Notes: generated from the sequence alone by a model not told the origin. A stretch of 64,000 nt of DNA from Marsupella aquatica (GCA_973895155.1 OZ316895.1:5456001-5520000), one strand, 5' to 3'. Numbered from the stretch's first letter, positions 9,918-21,944 are shown. Made by a program: numbers and translations.

Positions 9918-12361
9918 ATGGTGTCTAGTGGGCGGAAGAGCTGCCCTGTGGGCAGTGGCAGCTGCAGCAGGAGCATGTTGTTCTCCGCAGTATTTGTGGC
10001 ATTGCTGGTGATGGGTGCAGCCGCGCAAAGCACCTCTCTGGAGCCGCTTCTCTTCGATAACAACTTCAACGTTTTGTACGGGTCGGGGTCTCTCATCGAA
10101 AGGACTTACGATGGGCGTGCCGTCAGCCTGTCGATGATCGAAAGATCAGGTATGTGGAACGCTGCCCTTCCACCGGGTCTACTTCTACAAATGATCTGTA
10201 GGAGAAGCCAGCTGTCCTGTCTCAAGTTCTTCTGTCGTTCTGGTTTTCGTGGGAAATTATTTGGGCGGGTTGTTGAGCTGTGGAGGCAATCCAAAACCTT
10301 GAGCTTGGATAGCGATGTTTTTTTTCCTGCTTGCACGTTTGAGCTATGGAGATAAAAACCCACATCTTTAGCAAGGAGATTCCCCAATCTGTGGAAGGCA
10401 CACTTGAGCTGAGGAGTCGCTACGTCGTCAATCGGTGAGCAGCGCTGTGGAGACAGTCCCAAATATGCGGTACAATGGAGCTGTGGGTACTGTAGTCTAC
10501 ATTTGGAATGTACAGTTGAGCTGTGGAAACAGCTGCCAATCTTGAGCGTTGAGGAAGTGAGAACGATCAATGGCACGTTCTTCACATGGATCTGGGATAA
10601 TTGTAGGTCTTGGTATCCAACCAGCTAGTCTCTACGTGCCCGCGTGCATCGTCCCCATGTTTTAGAGATTGTTGAACCTGCAGTGGTTGTTTACGAGTTC
10701 TGTGGGACATACATGACTTTGGCGAGGGTCCCGGAAGCGATGTGATGCATCCTACGCATTTCAGTCCTGTATCTCCTCTCATGGTACTGATCCATCGGCT
10801 GGTTTAGCTGCGTCCTGACTATAGACGTCGTCTGTCTGGAGTCCACATGCTTCCGCTGCATCTGTCCTGGGGTGCAATTGTAGTGGAACCTGTTTCTCTG
10901 AGTGGAATTTGGGACCTTCATCTCGAGGCACTACCTACCAGTGGACGATGTTATTAGCGAGGTAGACGCTAAGCAACGCGTTGGTCTGTTCTATCTGCAG
11001 GGTCTGGCTTTCAATCGAGGGATCCGTTCCTGTTCGGGCAGCTGAGCCTGAAAATCAAGCTGGTGGCTGGTGACTCCTCTGGTGTGGTCGTCTGCTTCTA
11101 TGTGAGTGTTGTCCCTTCCAAATTGTATTTGTACAATTACATCAGTCAGCTGTATGCATGCTTTCTGCTGTTCGGGATGATTGAGTCGGAAGTTTGAAGA
11201 ATGTTTGCTGATTAAGTAGGGGCTCTCCTGGACGTGGGTAGTTTTCAGTCCGTCATCTTCGTTAGTGTAAGGCATTCGGTCACGTTTGATTGTAGAAAAC
11301 GCCCACTGGTGTATTAGTGTCGTGACTTACGATTCTGTGGGGAAGTGGGCTATCATTCTCCAGATTCAATCTCAGTTTAGAATACTTCGAAAGATACGTG
11401 GCCCTAGCCAATTTAATGTAGATGGTGAAGGTCAGGTCCATGTTGCTCCATCCACCGTAATATCCATTTTGATCAAGATGTTCGCTTTTCTGGTATTTTA
11501 CGCAGACTCACTCCATGACTGAGAATCACGACGAGTTCGACTTCGAGTTCTTGGGGAACAAATCCGGAGAACCCATCATTCTCCAAACCAATATCTACTC
11601 CAATGGTGAAGGCGGCCGAGAGGAGAGGGTTGAGCTGTGGTTCGACCCTACCGAGAAGTTTCACACCTACACAATTCTTTGGAATCACGACATAATCGCG
11701 TAAGTTGCTTCTATCTTTTCTGGCTTTCAAGTGAGTTGATTTCCGTCATTACTTTGACATCTTGTGGTCATTGAGAGGTTAGATTTGACCATCACTCACC
11801 CGGTGCATAAGAGACTTTTTGTGAATACTAAACCAGGGTAGTGACTTTTCGGCGAAAATTATATAAAAGAGATTGTGGCAAATGTACTTCGAGAAGTCGG
11901 TTTGGCTGGCCCAGGAATACTAAACAGGAACTTGTTTAATGTTTTGCAGTTTCTATGTTGATTCGGTTCCCATCCGAGTGTTGAAGTATACTCCTATCAC
12001 CAAGAAGTTTTACCCCAAGTTTAAGCCAATGTGGGTATTCACAAGTATCTGGAATGGAGATGACTGGGCTACTCGAGGAGGGCTGGATAAAGTGAACTGG
12101 ACCAATTCTCCCTTCGTGACCCATGTCAAGGACTTCAAATTGAACGGCTGTGTGTATGATGGAAAGCGTGCTGCCCCGGAGTGTACTTCTCCTCTTTTCA
12201 CCGGCACTTGGTGGAGCACTCATGACGACCTTAATTCGGTGGAGATGAGGAAGCTGGAATGGGTACGAGAAAACTACCTTGGCTATAATTACTGCAAGGA
12301 CACGGAGCGTTATGGACCCACACTTTTAGAAAAGTATCCAGAGTGCAACGACAACTATTGA
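9918..12361 (+). CDS. Xyloglucan endotransglucosylase/hydrolase, GH16, four exons
   Basis: Exons 9918-10149, 11001-11101, 11506-11699 and 11950-12361 join in frame at GT..AG introns to give 312 residues. XTHs cut and religate xyloglucan in the primary cell wall. The catalytic motif [10 protein letters not shown] lies at residues 119-128, with Glu121 the predicted nucleophile and Glu125 the acid/base. An N-x-S glycosylation site follows directly (Asn129), as in most XTHs. A hydrophobic signal peptide runs at residues ~20-36 behind a 19-residue basic N-terminus; Met20 could be an alternative start. Other family marks are SGSGFQS at the exon 1-2 junction, [19 protein letters not shown] and the conserved GDDWATRGG. 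The XET C-terminal domain carries paired cysteines (YCKD..., PEC). The C-terminus, ending ECNDNY, differs from typical seed-plant enzymes. XTH clade and donor/acceptor preference cannot be assigned by eye. Intron 1 is long (851 bp) and repetitive. Confidence 0.93.
10265..10530. repeat. Degenerate ~40-60-bp repeat inside XTH intron 1
   Basis: The word ttgagctgtgga or a close variant recurs at about 10274, 10334, 10387, 10475 and 10515, often followed by a (g)aca/gtcccaa-like stretch. Spacing is about 40-60 bp. The copies are diverged, so this is an old tandem array or a set of related sites inside the intron. It is not coding on the sense strand. Confidence 0.55.
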
Positions 12362-14271
12362 TTCATCTCACCCCGCTCGATATTGGCAAATTCGGTGACG
12401 TTTGTCACCCTATTCTTACGTTTCAATCCACTTTTTAAGGTCTTTAGGACTGACAGAATTCACGGTGGATCCCTTCGTTCTGTGCGTGGGAGGAAGGGGG
12501 GATAACAACATGCAAAGACCTAATATCTTCTCGTGGAGAGAAGTGAGAACCGACAGGTTTACTGCAGCTATATTACTAGTGAATGAACGATATGTATAGA
12601 TTGAAGGAAATTCTGAGTTCTGCTAACATCAGTGTCTCTAGTTATGCTAACACCCTGAGTTCTGCTAATATCAGTATCTTTCGGGGAAATTGATGTGGGG
12701 TGAACTTGGTAATTACAACGAATTCCAGAGGATATTCCAGGTAGCTTTTGGGGACGAACACTTCTTTTAATTTCTGGGAAGGTTTTCGCCAAGTCAATTT
12801 GCTGGGATGAACGGTCCAATGTGGACTATTGACGCCTTGGAGAAACGTCATGTAAACATTTATTATAGACCTAATTGATAGGTCTAAACGTAATTTAAAA
12901 GTTCAGCCTCACTTTGGTCTAGAGAGTTTATCTACAAGCCATTGTTGAGGATCATTTGACAAGGATGTGCAGTAGTTGATCGAAAACATTGTCATTAGGG
13001 AATCCGATGCTGTGATAGTAGCTAAGACGTGAGCAGTAGGGTAGCGACAACGGCTACTACAGTACTGTGGACTGCATAATGTTATGTTATGTTACGAGCA
13101 GAGCACCTGTTGAAATTATGAATCATTACTGTCGATTGCTGTACGACGTGGACATTTTAGCCTTGGCACCGACTCTATGCTTTCGACATCATGCCTTGTA
13201 CCGACGAATCTGCACGCAATGTTACATTTCGAATCGTATATGAATCGGACTAATATCGGATTTCCAGATTCCTGGAACGCAGTGTTGCCTGCAATTATCT
13301 GATGCTCCTTTCTCAGTATCTTAATTGTTTCTTCAGACTTCCCATCTCCGCCTCGAATCCCTGAGGTAAGAACCATTTCGTCAGAGAATACAAATTATCC
13401 CAAATCTTCCAAGTCCGCAATCTCTTGCATAGTGTTTGATGTCAGTACCCTTAAGATCTCAGCGCGATTATGAGCATAGTTTGGGAAATGCATTCCCACG
13501 CATTGGAGAATGTCTCTCTAGTATGCAGTGATCAATCTTGAAAGTCTGGTGTAAAATACCAGATACGTCTTTTCCGAGAATTCCATGGTTGTCTTCCTCC
13601 AACGAGAAGGGTTGAATGAGGGAGAGCGATCTCAAAATATATGTTACAACGCCATGCGTCTATGGAGGCGAGGGAGTTGATTTTCACTCAACATTTAAGT
13701 CACTTGCAATCTAATCCAAAAATCGTGGCATGTTTTTCTCGTATGCTTTCCCGCCGTCCCACGCAAATCAGCCATGAGCGTTCCTTGCTGAATTGGATTT
13801 ACTGAACCGGTTAGATGTGATCCATTTCGGAGCTCTCGGTCGTTGCTTCTGAAGTTAGCCCAGAGGCCCAGAAATTGTTGAGGGACCATGGAATTTTTAC
13901 ACGTCAGACTTACCCTATATACACCCAAGCAGATACGGACTACTGCTTTGATTCATACTATCACATTGTGTCAATGTGCAGTAAGCACGCCTGGAGATTA
14001 GTTGTTGAATGATCATGATGGACTTCAGCAGTTAGAGTTGGTCCGAGAAGGCCCACAATTCTTTGAACAAGTACACTAGACCGGGGTCAATTGGAAGGGG
14101 GTTATCAAGATCCTACTGTACATGCTCGGCCATGACTAGCGTCTGAACCGTACTAGGCTAAAGCACAGGAAGGAGGACATGCCCGCGAACATCTCGGTTG
14201 ACAAACAAACCGTTACAAGAACTGGTTGGTGTTATTTTCTCTCAAATCTGTTGTGTAGACTGTACGCATAA
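12362..14271. other. XTH 3' flank and spacer before the F-box/kelch gene
   Basis: No supported gene. A 21-bp sequence (ctgagttctgctaacatcagt) is repeated with a 42-bp period at 12613 and 12655, probably in or just past the XTH 3' untranslated region. The rest is unremarkable spacer. The region just upstream of 14572 may contain a 5' exon of the next gene. Confidence 0.5.
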
Positions 14272-14571
14272 GACAAGAGGAATAAGCACAAGATTGGATT
14301 CGGCAGGGCCTTCCTCAACTCGTGGCAGGACAGTGATGGCATCCAACGCTTCCTTTTAACAAGGTGGCAACAAAATTCATGTTTTCTGTCTGAAGAATGT
14401 ACTCCAATTCAGGTTTCGTGTCCTTCGAGAATAATTTCAAAGAGTTTCACCTTGAGAGATATTAGTATCCGGTATACTTCTCGTGACAAGTTAAGTTTCG
14501 AAAATTCGGTCTCCCAATGGCCTGAAGAAGGAAGTCCTGCACCTCACTGTTCGTACTTGTGGGCAAAGAAC

Positions 14572-16002
14572 ATGAAAGAACTACCTGGCCCTTGCGGCCC
14601 ATTCACTCCCTCAACTCGGAATTTTGAGCCATTTAATCATGAACATCCACGAATTCCACTCGGTGTGATGAGGCTTGGAATTGCACGCTCAGAGGTCTCA
14701 TCAAATTCGGATTTGGTTTCGAATGGCAGTACTCCGGGAGAGGAAATCGATACAGAATTGGATGAGGAAATCATAGACAAATTCAGCCTTCTCCCCGGCC
14801 TTCCTGACGAGCTTACCATTGACCACATCTTCAGCAAAGTGCCATGGACAACCTTGTGTTCACTCTCCACTGCTAGCAAGGCTTGGCATGCAGCAATATC
14901 TGAGCGGAAAATCTATCATGCCAGAGTCCGAACAAATTCTGTACAGACCCTAGTAGTCATCATTCATGAGGATTTTCCATCACCAGAGCTTCGTTGGCAC
15001 AGGAAGTATTGTTTGGACGATCCAGGTCCTGTTCATCCTCATCTAGCAATCTCGCTTTATGATCCGGCCAAGGATGCTTGGAGCCGTCTACCCAACATTC
15101 CCGGTGTAGCAGATGGAGTACCTCACGAATGTGAGTGCGTTTGCTGGAAGGGCAAGGTATTTATCTTGGGAGGTCTGGAAAGTATGGAGCCCTTTCCGCA
15201 GCCCATAAAAGCGGTGTATATGCTAGATTTGGCGGCTGGCCGTGGAATGTGGGTACAATGTGCAAGCATGCAGAGAGAAAGGGCCAGATTCTCGTGCCAT
15301 GTCAAAGAGGGGAAACTTTTTGCCTTCGGAGGCACTTCAGAGGACCAGAAGGTTTTGGCTGAATGTGAGGTGTTTGACATGGAGCACAATGCCTGGAGTT
15401 CAGTTGCACCAATGCTGCATGGCCACACTGACCATAAGGTGGCCCTGTGGGAGGGGCAATTTTATGTCCATGGAGGGCATTTTTGGAAGGAGAGCGTGTC
15501 CGATGGTGATGACGATGTGGAGTTTGAGGAATTCGAACACCCACGTCTGCAAGGTGCCAAGTTTGCGGAAGTCTACGACCCTGCCACAAATCAATGGAGG
15601 AAACTGCACGATTTTAAAAGAGGGATGCAGGGCCCCATCGTAGAAGTGGATGAAAAGCTGGTCAATCTCTCCATGAGTATCAATCATAATTCGGTGGAAA
15701 TTTACACTGGGCATTCGAACTCCTGGATCTCATCACAGCCCATCTCCTGGAAGATTTCCGAGTCAGGGGTCCCAAAGGTATCCTTCAGGTGGCCAATGTA
15801 TGTCCTGCACCAAGCCATCGGACTCGATAATGAAGTCCTGGCTTGGCTATTCTCGGTTCAATTCATCGAGGAGTGGCAGAGGCATTACCTGCTCAAAAGC
15901 AAAGGATTGGGCAGCAAGACTTCTAGCCTTGAGTGGGAGAAAATGGCTAGTGCCAATGAGTTCCCTGAGCAGATTTTGTGCATGCGTCGTATTAACTTGT
16001 GA
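14572..16002 (+). CDS. F-box/kelch-repeat protein
   Basis: Single open frame of 476 residues from ATG 14572 to TGA 16000-16002. The F-box (LPGLPDELTIDHIFSKVPW, residues ~75-118) would bind SKP1. The kelch propeller (~160-390) would bind the substrate, making this a substrate receptor of an SCF-type ubiquitin ligase. Kelch marks seen are GKVFILGG, GKLFAFGGTSEDQ, AECEVFDMEHNAW, GQFYVHGG and AEVYDPATNQW. An acidic loop (SDGDDDVEFEEFE, ~310) is inserted between two kelch repeats. Length and order fit plant F-box/kelch proteins such as the SKIP group, but I do not assign a subfamily. The frame is open upstream to TAA at 14269-14271 without any ATG, so translation either starts at 14572 or an upstream exon is spliced in; a candidate acceptor ends at 14412 (ccaattcag). 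Confidence 0.9.
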   Translation: MKELPGPCGPFTPSTRNFEPFNHEHPRIPLGVMRLGIARSEVSSNSDLVSNGSTPGEEIDTELDEEIIDKFSLLPGLPDELTIDHIFSKVPWTTLCSLSTASKAWHAAISERKIYHARVRTNSVQTLVVIIHEDFPSPELRWHRKYCLDDPGPVHPHLAISLYDPAKDAWSRLPNIPGVADGVPHECECVCWKGKVFILGGLESMEPFPQPIKAVYMLDLAAGRGMWVQCASMQRERARFSCHVKEGKLFAFGGTSEDQKVLAECEVFDMEHNAWSSVAPMLHGHTDHKVALWEGQFYVHGGHFWKESVSDGDDDVEFEEFEHPRLQGAKFAEVYDPATNQWRKLHDFKRGMQGPIVEVDEKLVNLSMSINHNSVEIYTGHSNSWISSQPISWKISESGVPKVSFRWPMYVLHQAIGLDNEVLAWLFSVQFIEEWQRHYLLKSKGLGSKTSSLEWEKMASANEFPEQILCMRRINL

Positions 16003-18138
16003 TGACCGATTTATGTTCACCAATCTAGTCAGAATTCGGTTGGGATTGCTTCAAATAAATTCACACCTCTTTCCTCTCAGTGGCGTGAATTGCAATATCT
16101 CAGCAATCCGCATTTTTAATTACATTGGAAAACATTTTGACGGTGCGGCCATTCGAGAAATGCAAGCTACTGAGGTTACACGGAGGGTATTGTTTAGTTG
16201 CATAGACTATTTTTGTTCAAGGAAGAGTAATAAAAAGGTCCAGATACAAGTCCGCAATTTTATTTGTGACCTAATTCTCTTGTCCGTAGGGGGATGTGCT
16301 ATCAATTATATCGTCAGTTAATTCGGCAAACCGTCGCGAACAAAGCAGCTCGTGTACTGTGAGCCAGATGTGAATCTGGTCATTTGAACCTGGAATCTTG
16401 AAATTCTTTCGGTAGTCCCTCCTAATTCGATGATCCAGAAGGAGAAAGCATCGACTGAGGAAAAAGAGGTAGAAGTGATGCAAGTGAGTAATTGAAGCAC
16501 CAAATGGCTGAATTTAGTAAAAGGTTGATTTGACTGGAACGCCATTTATTTTCGCAGCAAAGTGCTGACCAGTGTCTCCAAAATCCTTTTAGGATTTCCA
16601 ACATGCTTTAGGTCACCTTGAAGTCAAGTTAAGGTCTAGATGAAGTAAAAGATCCTGGACTGGATCTCGTTCTTTTAGTGTTCACATGGTCGATGTCAAA
16701 AATTATTTAGGGACAAGAAGATGGTGGCATTCAGATAGATTGTCTTGCATTATTTTTAGCTTAAAGTTGCGACCAGCTTGAGAAGGGGCTTGAAGGCTCT
16801 GTTAGCAAATGAATCAGACCTGATTTGGCTAAATCGAGCACTAGAGAGCGAGGTATTCAAAATGTTGTTTCGGCATGGAATTCGGTTTACTCCATGTCAA
16901 AGGTAGTTCCACAGCTTCGTTCTCGCAGAGAATGCTGTGATTTAATTTGCAAGTCAATGTGGGCGATGTGGGAAAATTGGAAATTTTGAAGCAGTCCCAA
17001 GACATGCAGTTCCCGGCACGTTGCTCTAAGTGAGAACAGAGTCCCACAGAATAACACCTTACACACGCGTCAGAAAGGGCAATGGATCACAATCGCATGC
17101 GGTGTACTTGAGCTCGAGGATTCAGGCCTAGCTGGCTGGAGATCCCGCAACCATGAACCACTAAGATGTTCGTTTCCTCCTGAGGTGAATCTAGAGAAAT
17201 TTCAATGGCGTCAGGCGCAGGTTCCTCTCGTCTCATTTCTTTTGACTTTCTGAGGACACATGACAAACTCACAGACAAAGAGGAGCCTGCAGTTCCAGAG
17301 ATTTGAAGCTCACTCCATACAACTGGCGTTTCGCCAAATCATTTGACATCAGGGTGGTGCCTTTTGGCGTTGGTAAAGCACACGGTGTTTCCTGTTTTAG
17401 TGTTCACCTCTCGTCATCTATGTTCAGTTAAAGTACAGCCTAGCTCTGTTCCGAAAAAGCTGGTATTCTCCTAATACTGCTCACCAATCCTCTAATCTTC
17501 ACAAAAAACAATGGTTCTCAACGTGAAAATGAAACTGAGGTGTCGCTCTCTAGCGTTAACGCAAATCAGACCGGTTTTAGGGCTACGGGTTACCCGTAGG
17601 CCTTTTAGGGGCAGGTGTGGTTTAAATGATTCGGAGTCATCGAGGCTTGAAACAAACTAAGAAAACCCACCATCGACATGCCTCCCTAATTTAAAGTACA
17701 CGTTCCGAGGCATGAACCGTCCACGATAACAGGTGCTCCGTCTTTTCTAGCACCATTTTGGCCAGGAGAGAGAACCCATGGAGCGAGAGATTCTTCTAGA
17801 CGAGAGGGAGGTCCAACACATTGAACCATCACTTGAATGCCATGATCCAGCCAACAAAAACGGTGTCCTGCAATGACTCCAACGCTTCCAGCATTGCTTT
17901 CCCCAGAGCTGGTGCAAAATTGATCAACCCGCCCAGAATTGTGTCGATCTGTTTTTTGAGATTCCGAAAGTACAACTGTCCAGCCTCCTCTTCCAAATCT
18001 TCCTCACGCAACAACAAACGACTTCACTGTCCACTGGATAAATTTCCACTAGGAAGGAACGGTTTCTGGGTGGTTTGAGCTTTGCCTGCATGTGACATTG
18101 GGAAGCGGTTGAGGCATTTCAAACGAGTTTGTTAGCCA
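16003..18138. other. F-box/kelch 3' flank and spacer
   Basis: No supported gene. A near-perfect palindrome ctacgggttacccgtag lies at about 17583-17599. Minus-strand frames of 60-75 codons at 16271-16604 overlap in different phases and look like chance. Confidence 0.5.
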
Positions 18139-18290
18139 TGTCCTTAACGTTGGCCAATGGGATTGTGGTGGACCATTACCCATATAGTGTCTCCCTATGC
18201 CTCCCTGCATACGCAGATAGACATAAGGTCTACCTTTATATGTAGTAATGGTCCATCACCATTACCCTATATGTTAAGGGTCGTTCCATG
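18139..18290. mobile_element. Small palindromic element (MITE-like)
   Basis: Outer words gtccttaac and (rc) acccttaac and inner arms ggtggaccattac and (rc) ggtgatggaccattac face each other around a central stretch containing cctccctgcatacgc. It can fold into a long hairpin. Its centre resembles that of the element at 20581-20687. Confidence 0.6.
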
Positions 18291-18365
18291 ATTTTTACTG
18301 TTCTTCCCTTATCAGGGCTTGCCATGTAGGCAACTTTATATCTCATTATTTTAAACTGTATTTAC

Positions 18366-19926
18366 AGACCCCATGAGAGGTCCCTTCCAAAATTCCTGGC
18401 ACCAGAGCGTGTCACGTCAACAACAACTGCAACAAACAAGACTCATCAGGTTTATGAACCAACTTACAGTTTTCATCTGTGCTTGCGTCATTTTGGGTTA
18501 AATTTTGGGACGCCATGCCGTAAAAAGAAATGTAGAAATTTAGAAATGCAAAGAGCAAGACCAGTATAACTGTCACTATGTAACCATTTTAGTTACGTAT
18601 CCAATTTTAAAAATTAAATTCAAAGATTTAAAAAGTATTTTTCAAATAATAAACAATGACTAATAATTAACTTGATAACTTCCTTGTTAAAGGGTAATTG
18701 GCACATGGAGTAAGATTTCAGCCTTTTGCAATTCAGGCAAACTGTCAGCTATGGTTGGAACTTGAACTCAATGAATTGATTCAATTCATTTGATCTGACA
18801 TTGATCTGGTTTCAAATGGACTTGCCACGGATTGACTATTGACTATTGTAGCTTGAGAATATGGTTGCATGTAGCGAAAAAGCCTGATTTTGACAACTAC
18901 TTGTGATAACCATGCTGTCGACTTTGGCCTGCAAAGCAAAGTATTCATGTGGCAGTTCAAAAAATGTCAATTGCTCAGGCATGGCTGAATGGGTCCACAA
19001 TTGATTTCATGAGAAAATCTAATTTAATCTAAACAATACAAGTTGTAAAATCTAACCTCTTTGTCCAACACAACATGACTACCAGCTTCTCTTCTTAATT
19101 AGTCCGTGGACCCCTTGGCTAATAAAATCAGGGGGAAGAGTCGATCTGAGCCGTCTCCATTTCTTATCTCTGGAAATCTCGTCCGTCCATCATAATGGCC
19201 AATCTATGGCTCAAAAGAAATATCTCAAATAGATCTATGGATGGGTTTTGTCCGTTTTGCAAATGGGTTAATATTTTTCAAATGAAAAATTAAACAAATC
19301 CAAGCCTTCCTAGCCGTCAATTTTGTTGATTTTACGATCTTTGCCGTCCATTTTGTAATGCCTCTAGAAATCTTATTCATCCATGTTAGAAGGCGATCTA
19401 GGGTGCAAAAGAAAGATCTCAATGAGATCTACGACTGGGTATTTTTGTTTTGAGAATGAGTAAGTTTTGAGTATAAAATTCGATGAACTTTCAAGATTCC
19501 AGCCATTCCTCCTCCCCGATCCTGGGTTTCTATGTGCTCTTCCCAACATTAATGGCCGTACAATACGAGAGGTCCTTACATACTGGGAGTTGCGATTTAA
19601 CAAGGAAGTTATCAAGTTAGTTATTAGTCATTATTTATTATATGAAAAATACTTTTTATAAATCTTTGAATTTAAGTCTTAAAATTGGAAATGTAACTAA
19701 AACGGTTACATAGTGACAGTTTTAATCGTCTTGCTCTTTGCATTTCCAATGTTTTTACTTTTCTTTTTATGGCATGGCGTCCCAAAATTTACACCCAAAT
19801 TGACACAAACACGAATGAAAACTATAAGTTTGATTCACAAAACCGACGAGTCTTGTTTGTTGCGGTTGTTGTTGACATGGCACGTTGTGGTGCCAGGAAT
19901 TTTGGAAGGGACCTCTAGTGGGGTCC
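18366..19926. mobile_element. Foldback-type DNA transposon with ~330-bp terminal inverted repeats
   Basis: Left arm 18366-18691 and right arm 19595-19926 are reverse complements over about 330 bp with scattered differences. Matching landmarks are gaggtcccttccaaaattcc with attccaggaattttggaaggg-type sequence at the far ends, gggacgccatgcc with ggcatggcgtccc, and aacttgataacttccttgtt with aacaaggaagttatcaagtt at the inner edges. The ~900-bp interior has no transposase-like frame and contains a diverged direct repeat (about 19178-19300 and 19365-19490). Long inverted repeats without coding capacity fit a non-autonomous Mutator-like or foldback element. No clear 8-9-bp target duplication was found. 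Confidence 0.85.
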
Positions 19927-20580
19927 GTAATCAGACTTCTCTCATTTGAAAGCTTAAGCGCTGCCCTTCTCCATTTGGTGAATAGTTGCGTCAAGGTCAT
20001 GAGGCTATTAACTTCTAATTCAAAACTTGCCAAATTTAGACTTCAGTGAAATCTCCAGAATTTCCAATAATTTGAAAGTACATAGACAAATCAGGTGACA
20101 AATATTCTACAAAGAGGACTCAGCTACTAGAAAGCTTAGGGTTCCTTGCTTAGAAAAGCAGATTTCTCAATTGATCTGGAGAAAGTAGTCAAGATTCTCA
20201 ACTCAAATTGAGTGCCTAGGGCAATTTAGTAGTCAAATATAGTGTCATCCAATGCCCAAATCAACTAACGTAAACAAATTTGTGCCTTGGCTTTATTAAT
20301 TAATGTTCTAAAATTAGTGAAATATCTCATAGACCTTAAGTGTTTTAATGTGTGCTAGCAGAGCATTATGGACCATATTAGCCTCTCAAAATGCAAGCTC
20401 AAACAAGGCCTAAAAAATGTAGCTAGGGGGTCCACTAACTAATATTTAGTGTATTTGTAGGGTTGAAGTTGAGCACAGTGCATAGCCGCGGGTGTCAGAA
20501 GTAGCGTCTGTATTTGCAATTGCACCAGATCGACAAATCCCAACCATTTATCTAAGGTACGACCACTTAATTTATATTTA

Positions 20581-20687
20581 GGGTCCTTCATTGCTCCTTA
20601 ATGGAGCAATAGGGCTCCCGTACTCCTCCCTGCTGCGGGTAGGCATACGGTTGCCGCATATGCTCCATTAAAGAGCATATCAGGACC
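20581..20687. mobile_element. Small palindromic element (MITE-like)
   Basis: Each end is itself a hairpin: ttgctccttaatggagcaat near 20591 and atatgctccattaaagagca near 20659. The ends also pair with each other (ggtcct...aggacc). The centre, with ctcccgtactcctccctgc, resembles the element at 18139-18290. Confidence 0.6.
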
Positions 20688-21657
20688 ATAAACATATACG
20701 TAAAATTCTTCAGGAAGGCAGATCTGCCTGTAAACATTTATGGAGGGCCCTTACTATTCCCATAATCTGTTGCCATGGCATGAAGTAACCTTTGCCCATG
20801 GGTAACCTTTTTTGGGACATAAATGCATGGAATCACTCAAGAATCATGTTTTCACTCAAGAGCCTGGATGAGTGCAAATAAACACAGAAAATTCACTTGG
20901 CTAACCTTGCTGAGTCACTTTTTCAACTTGGCAGCCTTGCCAAGTCATCTCGGAGACGTTGCCGAGCAGGAAGGTTTTACACAACCGACTGATGGGAGCA
21001 ATTGATACCTGATACTGACAGCCTATAACTGATGGTGTTAGAGCACCATTTGATTAGATGATCAAATGTTGGACCAGAGTTGTGTAGGCATGCAACCTAC
21101 AGTATTACCGTGCAACTACTAATTTCTCAGCTGTAAGTTAAGGTATAGTTGACAAACCTCTATTGGAAGTTGAGAGCAACATTACCATTTCCTATCATCC
21201 TATCACAAACTTGTTAGGCAAATTATTCTTAGGTCTAAAGTTATGATTGTAACCATAGTTAGGCTAACCTTAGTCACAAACTTGGTTAGGTTAGTCATGT
21301 TGTACACTATATAGACAAGCTGGTGTTCATGTTTTAGACGGAACTCAGGCTCATTGTTATGGAGTAGCTTGAGAGATAGAGAAAACTTGTATTAGAGAGA
21401 CTCGGTATGGCCGACGGGACTAGAGTGTAGTAAAACTCTTATGTGTTCCCATGGATGTTAGTCTCATTTGAGATGAACCACGTACCTCTTTGTGTTGACT
21501 ATTTATTCATTGGATGTTCATGGGCATGTCGTTATGAATGTCACCTTTGCTCAACAAAACTGGTCAAAATTACTAATCTGGTTGTCTCCTATTTTGCATA
21601 TGGATTGGCTGAACTCGACCAGACTCACCCAAGGTGCCACATGATTCGTTATTGGAC

Positions 21658-21944
21658 CTTGGGGGGTTGACTATCAACAATCTTAGGAACCACGTGCGAT
21701 CCAAAATAGGTATTTTTCATATAAATTAACTAAAATTTTAAAAAGCGTAGGAAGCAAAAGAAGGTATTATAAACCTATATTTGTAGAATATTCTCTAATA
21801 TCTACCTTTTATAAAGTAAAATAGATCATTAGTATTGAAAATAGAGAATATTTTTAGAATATTCCCATTATAAAGTAGGTGTGTTTATATTAGGCTAGGA
21901 TCGCACGTGGTACCCCAAAATATACACTAAGTTAACCCCCCGAG
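21658..21944. mobile_element. 287-bp MITE with perfect 8-bp target-site duplication (hAT-like)
   Basis: The element starts cttggggggttgac and ends gttaaccccccgag, an imperfect 14-bp terminal inverted repeat. Inside it accaccgtgcgatcc-type arms (ccacgtgcgatcc at 21690 and ggatcgcacgtgg at 21898) also pair. It is flanked by tattggac at 21650-21657 and 21945-21952, an exact 8-bp duplication, the size usual for hAT elements. The interior is AT-rich with opposed gaatatt/ttataaag words and has no coding frame. Confidence 0.85.

Noticed and set aside
10106-10585. 159-codon minus-strand frame
   Set aside because: It lies mostly within intron 1 and the end of exon 1 of the XTH gene, antisense, in a repeated stretch. 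No domain recognised.
15123-15714. Several 75-133-codon frames inside the F-box/kelch gene
   Set aside because: Shadows of the real kelch frame on the other phases and strand.
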